The notes: a model not told the origin generated them from the sequence alone. 64,000 nt of DNA from 2-02-FULL-47-50 sp964479045 (GCA_964479045.1 CAYZJI010000006.1:62001-126000); one strand, 5' to 3'; counted from the stretch's first letter, positions 26,136-35,726 are shown. Made by a program: numbers and translations.

Positions 26136-27431
26136 TTAACCACGTTTATCCATCGGCACGTAATCACGTTGTTGACTACCGATGTACAACTGGCGTGGAC
26201 GGCCGATGCGGAAGTCCGGATCGACCATCATTTCCATCCATTGTGATATCCAACCGGCCGATCTGGCAAGTGCAAACATCACGGTGTACATGGCCGTCGG
26301 GATGCCCAGTGCCTTGAGGATAATGCCGGAATAAAAATCCACGTTCGGATACAACTTGCGTTCTATGAAATAGTCGTCTTTGAGTGCAATTTGCTCAAGT
26401 TCCATCGCAATATCAAACAAGGGCTGGTCAACTGTATCCACTTCCTGCAACAAATCGTGACAGGCCTGACGAATGATGGTCGCGCGCGGATCGTAGTTTT
26501 TGTAGACGCGATGACCAAAGCCCATGAGCCGGAACGGATCGTTTTTGTCCTTGGCCCGGGCGATGTATTGCGGAATGTTTTTCGGGTCCTTGATTTCCAT
26601 CAGCATGCGCAGTACCGCCTCATTGGCGCCGCCATGGGCCCGGCCCCAGAGTGTCACGATGCCGGCCGCAATACAGGCAAACGGATTGGCTTCGGCACTG
26701 CCCGCCAGACGCACCGTGGAAGTTGATGCGTTCTGTTCATGATCGGCATGCAGGATCAGTAATAAATCCAGCGCCCGGATGGCGGTCGGGTTCGGCACAT
26801 AAGCGCGGTTCGGCAGGGAGAACATCATGTTAAGAAAATTATGAACATAACCGAGGTCATCACGCGAATACACAAACGGATGGCCCATCGCATGTTTATA
26901 ACAATGCGCCGCGAGGATCGGCATTTTGGCAATCACGCGGATAGCCGTGAGGTTGCGGTCCGCCGGATCATTAATGTCCAGCGCTTCATGATAATAAGAG
27001 GACAACGCCCCGGTAATACCAACCAGGATGGACATCGGATGGGCATCGTAGCGATAACCGGTGTAAAAACGTTCCAGATGTTCGTGCACCAGATTGCGCA
27101 TGTTGAGATCGGCGCGGAATTGATCATATTGCTCGCGGGTGGGCAAATCACCATAAAGCAGCAGGTAGCAGACTTCCAGATAGGTGCTGTGTTTGGCCAG
27201 TTGCTCGATGGGATAACCCCGGTGCAGCAAGATGCCCTTATCGCCGTCCAGATAGGTGATGGCGCTGCGGCATGCGGCGGTGGTCATGAAACCGGGGTCG
27301 AACGTAAACAGGCCCAGCTCGCTGTTGAGCGATTTGGTATCGATCACCGGTGCGCCATAAGCGCCTTCAATCACCGGGCATTCCAGCTTTTTGCCGGTTT
27401 TATTGTCAATAATCGTCACGGTATGAGTCAT
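26136..27431 (-). CDS. gltA: Citrate synthase (type II)
   Basis: Condenses acetyl-CoA and oxaloacetate. Catalytic His of LHADHEQNAST, the GRAHGGANEAVLRML block with the second His, and the Asp of NVDFYSGIILKALG are all present. The N-terminal beta-rich region (FDPGFMTTAACRSAITYLDGD) is typical of the hexameric, NADH-sensitive Gram-negative type. Length is 431. GGGAG lies a few bases before the ATG. It is divergent from sucA across a 626-base regulatory/repeat region. Confidence 0.96.
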   Translation of the reverse strand: MTHTVTIIDNKTGKKLECPVIEGAYGAPVIDTKSLNSELGLFTFDPGFMTTAACRSAITYLDGDKGILLHRGYPIEQLAKHSTYLEVCYLLLYGDLPTREQYDQFRADLNMRNLVHEHLERFYTGYRYDAHPMSILVGITGALSSYYHEALDINDPADRNLTAIRVIAKMPILAAHCYKHAMGHPFVYSRDDLGYVHNFLNMMFSLPNRAYVPNPTAIRALDLLLILHADHEQNASTSTVRLAGSAEANPFACIAAGIVTLWGRAHGGANEAVLRMLMEIKDPKNIPQYIARAKDKNDPFRLMGFGHRVYKNYDPRATIIRQACHDLLQEVDTVDQPLFDIAMELEQIALKDDYFIERKLYPNVDFYSGIILKALGIPTAMYTVMFALARSAGWISQWMEMMVDPDFRIGRPRQLYIGSQQRDYVPMDKRG

Positions 27432-27519
27432 TAATCATCTCCCTGGTCGCATTACTGTCTGGAGTACAGTTGGATCTTCTTGGTTTTGCTGACGACGTAC
27501 CCGGATTGCCCGGGTATAT

Positions 27520-27786
27520 AGAACCTATCTCAAGATTAAACGTGCGTGCGTTGCAGACCCAAAAAGCGTGGATTGCAGGCGCGAGGCGCAGGCCATGTGT
27601 CAACCTGGGCAAGCCGAGTAACGCCCAAGCCGCGCTTTTTGGGCGCAACCCAAAGGGACGGGGCTATTTTCACGCCTGCCATTGTCGCTTGTCGCTCATG
27701 GGCAATAAGCCAATCTCGCTCCGCGCTTCGCGGCCGGCGCGAAAATAACCGCCGTCGCACACGCGTTTAATCTTGAGATAGGTTCT
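27520..27786. mobile_element. MITE-like element with perfect 23-bp terminal inverted repeats
   Basis: The left end (27520-27542, beginning AGAACCTATCTCAAGATT) is the exact reverse complement of the right end (27764-27786). Inside are smaller inverted repeats (CCCAAAAAGCG near 27559 against CGCTTTTTGGG near 27635) and GC-rich hairpins. The element is 267 bp, has no credible coding sequence, and lies between the divergent gltA and sucA genes. No clear target-site duplication is visible. Size, ends and lack of genes fit a non-autonomous transposable element. Confidence 0.75.
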
Positions 27787-28057
27787 GAAAGAATACCGTC
27801 CGCTCTGGCGATGCAGCAAGTTATAATTGCATGACCCGGACAATAAATTCCGGGCGGCCCTGACAAAATCAGGGCATGGTCTAAAACTTTCACGGACTTA
27901 GGCCCTGAAGTTTACGGATGCGCTAAACTTGTACCAATTACCGGTAAAAGCACTTAAACTTAAGGCCGGTAATTGTTTGAGCACAGGGGATATTTACCAG
28001 TAGATTTGCCGTTTTCAGATGTTTACCCCGCAGTTATAAATTCGATAAGGCCGGACT
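27787..28057 (+). promoter_or_regulatory. sucA upstream region with strong hairpins
   Basis: This 271-base stretch holds no gene. It contains a perfect 10-bp stem CAATTACCGG (27935-27944) with CCGGTAATTG (27966-27975); its 21-base loop includes a nested CTTA/TAAG. A smaller CCCTGA/TCAGGG hairpin lies upstream near 27860. No U-tract follows either. They could be operators or leader RNA structure for sucA; no known riboswitch class is recognised. Confidence 0.4.
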
Positions 28058-30925
28058 ATGGATAAAGAGAATTCTTCCTGTCTTTACAGCGGAAATGCAT
28101 GGTTTATTGAAGACCTGTATGAAACCTTCCTGACTCGCCCCGGCGATCTGAGCCCGGAATGGCGGCACTATTTCGAGAACGTGCAAAAAAGTGAACCGGC
28201 GGCACGCGATGTTCCCCACTCACCTATCCAGCAGGCTTTTCTGACTGCCGCAAAACAGGGCAATGGCAAACAACGGCCCCAAACCAGTGCAGTTGCCGCG
28301 CCGGCAAGCGTTGATCATCAGAAACAGGTCGCGGTATTGCAGTTAATCAATGCCTACCGTTTCCGCGGCCACCGTCAGGCCGATCTCGATCCGCTCAAAC
28401 AATATGAACGTCCGGTGATTCCTGAACTCGATCCGGCCTATCACGGCCTGACCGAGGCGGACATGGACAAACCATTCAATACCGGTTCTTTGCAGTTCAC
28501 AGATGCGGAAATTCCCCTGCGTGAAATTCTGAACATCGTGCAAGCCACGTATTGCCGCAGCATCGGTGCGGAGTATATGCATATTAATGAGACCGAACAG
28601 AAACGCTGGATCCAGCAGCGTCTGGAAACCTGTCTGGCCCGCCCTGACTTCGACAAGCTCAAAAAAGTACGCATCCTGGAACGGCTGATCGCAGCAAACG
28701 GACTGGAAGAATATCTGCACACCAAGTACGTTGGCCAGAAACGTTTCTCGCTGGAAGGTGGTGAGCCCTTAATTCCGCTACTGGATGAACTGATTCAGGA
28801 CGGTGGCCGCCAGCAAATCAAGGAAGTCGTGATTGGCATGGCGCATCGTGGCCGTATCAATGTACTGGTCAATGTGATTGGAAAATTGCCCAGCGATCTG
28901 TTCAGTGAATTTGAAGGCAAGGGCAAGGCCAATGAAAACAGCTCCGGTGATGTGAAATATCACCTCGGGTATTCCTCAGATATAGAAACGCCGGGCGGAC
29001 CGATTCATCTCACACTTGCTTTTAATCCATCCCATCTGGAAATTATTGACCCGGTGGTGGAAGGATCAGTACGCGCGCGACAGGAACGGCGCCTGGACAC
29101 CAAACGCGATCAGGTATTGCCGATATTAATACACGGTGATGCTGCGTTTGCCGGTCAGGGCGTGGTAATGGAAACCTTCAATTTCTCCCAGACGCGCGGT
29201 TACACCACGGGTGGGACGGTACACATTATAATTAATAACCAGATTGGGTTTACGACGAGTGATCCGCTGGATTCTCGCTCAACACTGTATTGCACGGATG
29301 TGGCGAAGACCGTACAGGCGCCGATTTTCCATGTGAATGCTGATGATCCGGAAGCGGTGGTGTTCATTGCCAGGCTTGCACTGGATTTCCGCATGCAATT
29401 CCACAAGGATGTGGTGATTGATCTGGTGTGCTACCGCAAGCATGGACACAGCGAAGCTGATGAACCGGCGGCGACACAACCGATCATGTACAAACAGATC
29501 CGCAAACATCCGGGTGCACGCAAACTCTACACCGATAAACTGGTGAATGAAGGCATCATCACCGCCGACGGTGCCGGTAAACTACACGACAATTATATCC
29601 AGTCGCTGGAATCGAATCGTGCAGTGGCCGGACCACAGGCTACAAACGTCAGCCGTGACTTCCTGATCGATTTTACGCCGTACAAAGGCAAGCACTGGGA
29701 CATGGTGCTGAACACCAATATTAATGAAGCAACGCTCAAGCGCCTTGCAGAGCGGATAACCACGATCCCTGACGGCTTCAAGCTGCATCCGACCGTACAA
29801 CGCATCATGGACAGCCGCATCAAGATGGCTGCAGGTGAATTACCGATGGACTGGGGCTTTGCTGAAACCATGGCCTATGCGTCATTGCTGGATATCGGCC
29901 ATCCGGTGCGTGTTTCAGGACAAGATTGCGGCCGTGGCACGTTCTTCCATCGCCATGCGGTGCTGCATGACAGTGAAACCGGCGCCACTCATGTACCGCT
30001 GCGTCATATCAATGACGCACAGGCGAATTTCCTGGTGATCAATTCCACACTGTCGGAAGAAGCGGTACTGGCTTATGAATATGGTTACAGCAGTGCCGAA
30101 CCGAATGCGCTGGTGATCTGGGAAGCGCAGTTTGGTGATTTCGCCAACGGCGCGCAGGTGGTATTTGATCAATTTATCAGTTCCTGTGAAGCCAAGTGGG
30201 GACGCTTTTGTGGTCTCGTGGTATTTCTGCCGCATGGGTATGACGGCCAGGGGCCGGAACATTCCTCCGCGCGGCTGGAACGTTATCTGCAACTGTGTGC
30301 GGAAGAAAATATGCAGGTGTGTGTGCCGAGTACAGCCGGACAGATGTATCACATGCTGCGCCGGCAGATCATGCGGCCGTATCGCAAGCCATTGATCGTG
30401 ATGAGTCCCAAGAGCCTCCTGCGACACAAGCTTTCTACAACTCCAATCGAAGACATCCTCACCGGCCGCTTTCAGACTGTGATCGATGAAGTGGATACGA
30501 TGGACAAGAAAGCCATCACGCGCCTGCTCTTCTGCTGCGGCAAGGTGTATTACGACCTGCTCGAAGCCCGGCGCGCAAACAATATCCAGAATATTGCAAT
30601 CGCCCGCATTGAACAGTTGTTCCCCTTCCCCAAGGAAGCGGTACAGCGGGTGCTGGCACAGTATGAAAATCTCAAGGAAGTGGTATGGGTGCAGGAAGAA
30701 CCGAAGAACCAGGGCAGCTGGTACTACATGCAATCCCGCGGCACCATGATCGGCAGCCTGAGTGATCACCACACCTTTGGGTATGCCGGACGTTTCTATT
30801 CCGCATCACCGGCCGTGGGATACATGTCCAAGCATCTGGAGCAACAGCGGCAACTGGTGGCGGACGCCTTGCAGATCGACAAGCTGGAAGTGACGACGCA
30901 TAAAAAAACAGTACAGCATGTGTGA
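28058..30925 (+). CDS. sucA: 2-oxoglutarate dehydrogenase E1 component (SucA)
   Basis: Thiamine-diphosphate E1 subunit of the 2-oxoglutarate dehydrogenase complex. The N-terminus (SGNAWFIEDLYETFLTRPGD ... FRGHRQADLDPL) is the E2-interacting region of OGDH-type E1. EVVIGMAHRGRINVL, FNPSHLEIIDPVVEGSVRA and the ThDP motif GDAAFAGQGVV...NNQIGFTTSD follow, and the C-terminal transketolase half has AQFGDFANGAQVVFDQFIS. Length 955 is slightly longer than usual. It is the first gene of sucA-sucB-(repeat)-lpd, with AAGG seven bases before the ATG. Confidence 0.96.
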   Translation: MDKENSSCLYSGNAWFIEDLYETFLTRPGDLSPEWRHYFENVQKSEPAARDVPHSPIQQAFLTAAKQGNGKQRPQTSAVAAPASVDHQKQVAVLQLINAYRFRGHRQADLDPLKQYERPVIPELDPAYHGLTEADMDKPFNTGSLQFTDAEIPLREILNIVQATYCRSIGAEYMHINETEQKRWIQQRLETCLARPDFDKLKKVRILERLIAANGLEEYLHTKYVGQKRFSLEGGEPLIPLLDELIQDGGRQQIKEVVIGMAHRGRINVLVNVIGKLPSDLFSEFEGKGKANENSSGDVKYHLGYSSDIETPGGPIHLTLAFNPSHLEIIDPVVEGSVRARQERRLDTKRDQVLPILIHGDAAFAGQGVVMETFNFSQTRGYTTGGTVHIIINNQIGFTTSDPLDSRSTLYCTDVAKTVQAPIFHVNADDPEAVVFIARLALDFRMQFHKDVVIDLVCYRKHGHSEADEPAATQPIMYKQIRKHPGARKLYTDKLVNEGIITADGAGKLHDNYIQSLESNRAVAGPQATNVSRDFLIDFTPYKGKHWDMVLNTNINEATLKRLAERITTIPDGFKLHPTVQRIMDSRIKMAAGELPMDWGFAETMAYASLLDIGHPVRVSGQDCGRGTFFHRHAVLHDSETGATHVPLRHINDAQANFLVINSTLSEEAVLAYEYGYSSAEPNALVIWEAQFGDFANGAQVVFDQFISSCEAKWGRFCGLVVFLPHGYDGQGPEHSSARLERYLQLCAEENMQVCVPSTAGQMYHMLRRQIMRPYRKPLIVMSPKSLLRHKLSTTPIEDILTGRFQTVIDEVDTMDKKAITRLLFCCGKVYYDLLEARRANNIQNIAIARIEQLFPFPKEAVQRVLAQYENLKEVVWVQEEPKNQGSWYYMQSRGTMIGSLSDHHTFGYAGRFYSASPAVGYMSKHLEQQRQLVADALQIDKLEVTTHKKTVQHV

Positions 30926-30976
30926 TATCAATCGATTCAGAAATCTTTAATACCGTTTGAATTTAAGGAGATTATC

Positions 30977-32323
30977 GTGACCGTTGAAGTAAAAGTCCCG
31001 GTACTGGCGGAATCCGTCGCCGAAGCCACATTGATGAAGTGGCACAAAAAAGTGGGTGATAAAGTAACTCGGGGTGACAGCCTTATTGATATTGAAACCG
31101 ACAAGGTCACACTCGAAGTTGCCGCACCGGATGCCGGCGTGATTGCAGAAATCCTGAAACTGGATGGTGAAGAGGTTAAAAGCAACGAAGTCATAGCCCG
31201 CATTGAAACGGGTGACGTATCGGTTGCAGCTCCTGCACCTGCCGCGGTTAAACCAGCTCCCGCGAGCAAACCGGAACAGCAAACATTAATTGATCCGCCG
31301 GCACCGGCATCTGCATCCAAAGCCGATCCCAAACTCAGCCCGGCCGTGCGCAATCTTTTGCACGAACACAATGTTGAATCCAAAGATGTAAAAACCGCAC
31401 CCGGCAGCGATCGGGTCACCAAGGAAGATGTACTCAAACATGTTGGTCAGACCACGGCCTCTGCTCCTGCTCCTGCTCCGGCGAGACCATCCCCTGCTCC
31501 GGCTCCAACACCAGCACCCAAACTTGTGGCTGAAAATAAACCCGAACCCAAACCTGAGCCTGTGAAAGCAGCACCTGCGCCTGCTGCTCCAGTTTCAGCA
31601 CCGGCGCCCGCAGTGTCCGGTGATCGTCCTGAACAACGTGTGGCCATGACCCGTTTGCGCAAGCGTGCGGCGGAACGCCTGCTGAGTGCGCAACATGAAA
31701 ACGCCATCCTCACCACGTTCAATGAGATCAACATGCAACCCGTGATGGATCTGCGTGCCCGTTACAAGGATGAATTTGAAAAGGCACATGGCGTGAAACT
31801 CGGTTTCATGTCGTTCTTCACCAAGGCGGCCGTGGAAGCACTGAAAAAATTCCCTGTCATCAATGCGTCAGTCGATGGACAGGACATTATCTATCACGGT
31901 TACTTTGATATCGGCATTGCGGTAAGCGCTCCGCGCGGTCTCGTGGTGCCAATCCTGCGCGATGCCGATACGATGTCATTTGCCGGCATTGAAACGAAAA
32001 TACGCGAACTCGGTGAAAAAGCGCGTGATTCAAAACTCACCATTGAAGAACTGACCGGCGGCACGTTCACGATTACCAATGGCGGTGTGTTCGGCTCATT
32101 ACTCTCGACACCGATCATCAACCCGCCACAGAGCGCGATCCTCGGTATGCACAAAACACAGGACCGTCCCATTGCGTTGAATGGTGAGGTCGTGATCCGG
32201 CCGATGATGTATGTGGCGCTCTCTTATGATCACCGCATCATTGATGGCCGCGAAGCCGTGCAGTTCCTGGTCGCGATTAAAGAACAGATTGAAGATCCCA
32301 CCCGTCTGCTGTTACAGGTGTGA
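30977..32323 (+). CDS. sucB: Dihydrolipoyl succinyltransferase E2 (SucB)
   Basis: E2 core of the 2-oxoglutarate dehydrogenase complex. The lipoyl domain has Lys43 in IETDKVTLEV. It is followed by an Ala/Pro linker, a peripheral-subunit-binding domain (about 115-150, SPAVRNLLHEHNVE), a second long Ala/Pro linker (about 158-208), and the acyltransferase domain with the catalytic DHRIIDGREAVQFL near the C-terminus. The start is GTG at 30977 with AAGGAG seven bases upstream. It lies 51 bases after sucA. Confidence 0.95.
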   Translation: MTVEVKVPVLAESVAEATLMKWHKKVGDKVTRGDSLIDIETDKVTLEVAAPDAGVIAEILKLDGEEVKSNEVIARIETGDVSVAAPAPAAVKPAPASKPEQQTLIDPPAPASASKADPKLSPAVRNLLHEHNVESKDVKTAPGSDRVTKEDVLKHVGQTTASAPAPAPARPSPAPAPTPAPKLVAENKPEPKPEPVKAAPAPAAPVSAPAPAVSGDRPEQRVAMTRLRKRAAERLLSAQHENAILTTFNEINMQPVMDLRARYKDEFEKAHGVKLGFMSFFTKAAVEALKKFPVINASVDGQDIIYHGYFDIGIAVSAPRGLVVPILRDADTMSFAGIETKIRELGEKARDSKLTIEELTGGTFTITNGGVFGSLLSTPIINPPQSAILGMHKTQDRPIALNGEVVIRPMMYVALSYDHRIIDGREAVQFLVAIKEQIEDPTRLLLQV

Positions 32324-32334
32324 TATATAAAGCG

Positions 32335-32445
32335 CCGTCATTCCGGGGCCGCGTAAGCGGAACCCGGAATCTAGTACGAATTTAATGTACCGCCTGTAAG
32401 GCGGACATCATTTTACTGGATACCGGGTCAAGCCCGGTATGACGG
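32335..32445. repeat. Palindromic intergenic element between sucB and lpd
   Basis: Ends CCGTCATTCCGG and CCGGTATGACGG match as inverted repeats at 11 of 12 positions. Three inner palindromes lie between them: CCGGGGCCGCG...AACCCGG, ACCGCCTGTAAGGCGG and ATACCGGGTCAAGCCCGGTA. The 111-bp unit is non-coding and of a widespread CGTCATTCCGG type. Effect on lpd expression is unknown. Confidence 0.7.
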
Positions 32446-32480
32446 AAAATAAATTTTCACTGAACTAATCAGGAACATTC

Positions 32481-33917
32481 ATGCAGAATTTTGATGTTGT
32501 CGTGATCGGTGCCGGACCTGGCGGTTATGTTGCCGCCATCCGTTGTGCGCAACTTGGGCTTTCCACGGCCTGTGTCGAAAGCTGGATCAATGAACAGGGC
32601 AAACCCGCATTGGGCGGCACTTGCCTTAATGTCGGTTGCATACCCTCCAAGGCATTGCTCGATTCCTCACATCACTACTCCCACATTAAACATGGCGTCA
32701 GTGATCACGGTATCACTGTCAGTGGTGTGAGTGTCGATGTAAACAAGATGGTCGCACGCAAGGCCAAGATTGTTTCAACATTAACACTGGGTATTGCCGG
32801 ACTGTTTCGTAAAAACAAGGTGGAATGGCTGAAAGGTCATGGCCGTCTGTTACCGGACAACCAGGTTGAAGTGACGCCGGTAAAAGATCCGGAAGCAACC
32901 ATGCCCGCGGAAAAATATACCGTCTCGGCCAAACACATCATCATTGCCACCGGTTCTGTGCCTGCGAAAATTCCTCCTGCACCTGTCGATCAGGACAAGA
33001 TTGTGGATTCCACCGGCGCACTTAATTTCAACCAGGCCCCACGCACTCTGGGCGTGATCGGTGCGGGAGTGATTGGACTTGAACTTGGCAGTGTCTGGAA
33101 ACGCCTCGGTTCTGAAGTGATCATTCTCGAAGCCCTGGATGAATTTCTGATGGCCGCAGATAAACAGATCGCCAGTGAAGCCTGGAAAGTGTTAACCAAA
33201 CAGGGGCTGGATATCCGCCTCGGCGCCAAAGTCACCGGCACCGGCACCAACAACCAGCAGGTGATCGTTACTTATGAAGACAAGGACGGCAAACAGCAAA
33301 TCAACGTGGATAAACTGATTGTCGCTGTCGGCCGTAAACCCAACACGCAGGGGCTGGGTGCCAGTGACGTTGGATTAAGTCTGGATGAGCGTGGTTTCAT
33401 CATCGTGGATGAACACTGCAAGACCAATCTGCCGAATGTCTATGCAGTTGGTGATGTCGTGCGTGGCCCGATGCTTGCGCATAAGGCTTCCGAAGAAGGC
33501 GTCGCGGTTGCCGAACGCATTGCCGGAAAATATGCCCATATGAATTACGATGTGATTCCGTGGGTCATCTACACCTGGCCGGAAATTGCCTGGGCTGGTA
33601 AAACCGAACAACAGTTGAAAGCTGCCGGAATTGAATATCGCAATGGTGTGTTTCCATTTGCGGCCAGCGGCCGCGCCAAAGCGATGGCGGAAGCCAGCGG
33701 CATGATCAAGATACTCGGTGATGCCAGAACCGATCGCATCCTTGGTGTACACATCCTCGGACCGAATGCTTCAGAACTGATTGCCGAAGCCGTACTCGCC
33801 ATGGAATTCGATGGCAGCACCGAAGATATTGCCCGAACCATCCATGCTCATCCCACCCTCGCCGAAGCCATGCACGAAGCGGCCCTTGCTGTCGATGGCA
33901 GGCCGATTCACATCTGA
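32481..33917 (+). CDS. lpd: Dihydrolipoyl dehydrogenase E3 (Lpd)
   Basis: FAD-dependent E3 that reoxidises the lipoyl groups of E2. FAD site VVVIGAGPGGYVAAI, redox-active disulfide GGTCLNVGCIPSK (Cys48/Cys53), NAD site GVIGAGVIGLELG and the C-terminal active-site HAHPTLAEAMHEAAL are intact. Length is 478. AGGA lies seven bases before the ATG. Placement after sucAB shows that it serves at least the 2-oxoglutarate dehydrogenase complex. Confidence 0.95.
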   Translation: MQNFDVVVIGAGPGGYVAAIRCAQLGLSTACVESWINEQGKPALGGTCLNVGCIPSKALLDSSHHYSHIKHGVSDHGITVSGVSVDVNKMVARKAKIVSTLTLGIAGLFRKNKVEWLKGHGRLLPDNQVEVTPVKDPEATMPAEKYTVSAKHIIIATGSVPAKIPPAPVDQDKIVDSTGALNFNQAPRTLGVIGAGVIGLELGSVWKRLGSEVIILEALDEFLMAADKQIASEAWKVLTKQGLDIRLGAKVTGTGTNNQQVIVTYEDKDGKQQINVDKLIVAVGRKPNTQGLGASDVGLSLDERGFIIVDEHCKTNLPNVYAVGDVVRGPMLAHKASEEGVAVAERIAGKYAHMNYDVIPWVIYTWPEIAWAGKTEQQLKAAGIEYRNGVFPFAASGRAKAMAEASGMIKILGDARTDRILGVHILGPNASELIAEAVLAMEFDGSTEDIARTIHAHPTLAEAMHEAALAVDGRPIHI

Positions 33918-34016
33918 TAAAAAAATACACATCCCTGTGTATCAGAAATTCAGTGAATTACTCATTCGAGGAGGAGGTCGTAATCTCACTGATATGGGAA
34001 GGTAATCTATAAATTG

Positions 34017-34112
34017 CCTCCCCCTTGACGGGAGAGGCCGTTGTACGAAGTACAACGGGTGGGGGTGGAAACTTTCACCCTCACCCCAACCCTCTCCCAA
34101 AGGGAGAGGGTG
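34017..34112. repeat. Paired palindromic repeat units after lpd
   Basis: Two inverted units: CCTCCCCCTTGACGGGAGAGG ending in GGTGGGGGTGG, then CACCCTCACCCCAACCC with CTCTCCCAAAGGGAGAGGG. A central hairpin GTTGTAC/GTACAAC joins them. This is the same head-to-head layout as at 14739. It lies between convergent genes and may act as a bidirectional stop. Confidence 0.75.
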
Positions 34113-34120
34113 TTTTCTGG

Positions 34121-34555
34121 TTAATTCCAGCTCTGTAAGCGGATCTTCCAGCTGCCGTCTTTCTGGCGTTCCAGCACATTGCTGATGTTGCCTTCGAACT
34201 GGATGGCCTGACCGTCAGCCGTGCGAGTGGCTTCCCACAAAGCAGTCTGGTAGGCGGTATCGCCTTCGATACGGGTCTCAACCGTGCGCACGGTGTATTC
34301 ATTCACACCGACTTTACGCAGGCCGTCCCAGTAATTGCGGATGGCTTCCGGGCTCGCGAGGATCTCGCTGCTCGGTGGCATCACCACCGCATCCTTGGCA
34401 TATAACTTCGCCAATTCCGCGGTATTGCCCTTATTAATGGCCGCATCCCAGTTACTGTTCAGGCTGCGGATGGCGGCGGTTTCATCCACTTCTGCCTGTA
34501 CAAAACTCATCAGCGCCAAGGCACTGATAAGGACTGCTGTGCTTAATGTTTTCAT
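34121..34555 (-). CDS. Exported SnoaL/DUF4440-like protein
   Basis: A 144-residue protein with a signal peptide (LSTAVLISALALMSFVQA) and a small cone-shaped SnoaL/NTF2-like domain (IRSLNSNWDAAINKGNTAEL, LYAKDAVVMPP, WKIRLQSWN). Such domains bind small ligands or act as isomerases or hydrolases; no specific activity can be assigned. It ends inside the edge of a palindromic repeat and is divergent from the LysR regulator. Confidence 0.75.
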   Translation of the reverse strand: MKTLSTAVLISALALMSFVQAEVDETAAIRSLNSNWDAAINKGNTAELAKLYAKDAVVMPPSSEILASPEAIRNYWDGLRKVGVNEYTVRTVETRIEGDTAYQTALWEATRTADGQAIQFEGNISNVLERQKDGSWKIRLQSWN

Positions 34556-34722
34556 TGTCGTTTACCTCAAGTAGTTGAAATTAAAAGCTTTTACACTTTT
34601 AACCTGCTTTTATCAGCAGATTAATTTGTGCGATGCGGTAAAGATAGTTATGCTTTAATTCATTTACAATGATTAAATAATTTATAAATTGTTTCTTAAA
34701 TTGAAATTATTGGTGAATAGTG

Positions 34723-35643
34723 ATGGATAAACTGACCAGCATGAAGGTCTTTGCTACTGTTGCCCGTCTAGGCAGCTTCTCAGCGGCGGCAGAAGAACTG
34801 GGCATTTCCCGGGCCATGGCCTCGAAATACATGAGTCACCTTGAAGAGAACCTGGACGTGCGTTTACTTAACCGGACGACACGACAGTTGAGTCTGACCG
34901 AGGTAGGAAGCGCTTACCTCGAGAAGATCTCCAATATCATTGCGGAGGTTGAGGAGGCCGAACAGGCCGTCTCACAATTACAGTCTGAACCACGTGGCAC
35001 ATTGAAAATCATGACGCCACCTTCGTTTGGATCATTCCATCTGGCGCGGGCACTTGGTGCCTACAAAGAACGCTATCCGGAAGTGGTGATTGAAATGGTG
35101 CTGACCGATCGGGCTCCGGATCTGTTTGAGGAAGGTGTGGACCTCGCCATCTGGCTGGGTGATCTGGAGGATTCCAATCTGGTAGCCCGCAAGCTGGCCT
35201 CCAGCCGCACGGTAGTCTGTGGCTCACCGGATTATCTGGCGCGTAAGGGTACGCCACAAACACCCGCTGATCTGGATGATCATAATTGTCTGTCACTTTC
35301 ATTACGCACACCCTACTTCGACTGGAAATTCCGCATCGACGGTAAAATTGTCACACTGCATCCGGAGGGTTCATTCCGCGCCAATACCGCTGATCCCTTA
35401 AGGATTGCGGCCATCAATGGCTGTGGTCTGGTGCAACTCCCTTCCTACATCGTCGGCCTGGATATCCGGGACGGGCGTTTGATCCCGGTACTGGAAGGCT
35501 ACGAACCTGATCCGGTCCAGATCCATGCGGTGTATATCCATCGCCGCCATCTTTCCACCAAAGCCCGTACCTTTGTCGATTTTATGTGTGGCTTGTTCCA
35601 ACCTGAACCCTACTGGGAGAAGTGGATAAAAGAGCCAAACTGA
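34723..35643 (+). CDS. LysR-family transcriptional regulator
   Basis: A 306-residue regulator. The N-terminal winged helix (MKVFATVARLGSFSAAAEELGIS, LLNRTTRQLSLTEVG) is followed by a periplasmic-binding-like effector domain from about residue 90. Sequence style matches the CrgA/DsdC-type group (VDLAIWLGDLEDSNLVARKL). It starts at ATG 34723 (or GTG 34720). LysR proteins often control the divergent neighbour, here the SnoaL-like gene 167 bases away. The effector is unknown. Confidence 0.88.
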   Translation: MDKLTSMKVFATVARLGSFSAAAEELGISRAMASKYMSHLEENLDVRLLNRTTRQLSLTEVGSAYLEKISNIIAEVEEAEQAVSQLQSEPRGTLKIMTPPSFGSFHLARALGAYKERYPEVVIEMVLTDRAPDLFEEGVDLAIWLGDLEDSNLVARKLASSRTVVCGSPDYLARKGTPQTPADLDDHNCLSLSLRTPYFDWKFRIDGKIVTLHPEGSFRANTADPLRIAAINGCGLVQLPSYIVGLDIRDGRLIPVLEGYEPDPVQIHAVYIHRRHLSTKARTFVDFMCGLFQPEPYWEKWIKEPN

Positions 35644-35726
35644 CATCTGATTTAGAGTAGTTACAAGGAACCCCGCCGGGGAAGCTGGAGTCGCTGAAAA
35701 GATTCTGTTAACATCCTTTCAGGGTT

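Noticed and set aside
27536..27770. Two 74-codon frames on opposite strands within the MITE-like element
   Set aside because: They arise from the inverted-repeat structure and GC content; no ribosome sites and no conserved motifs.
29915..30772. A 285-codon open frame antisense to sucA
   Set aside because: Composition mirrors the codon bias of sucA; no recognisable motif.
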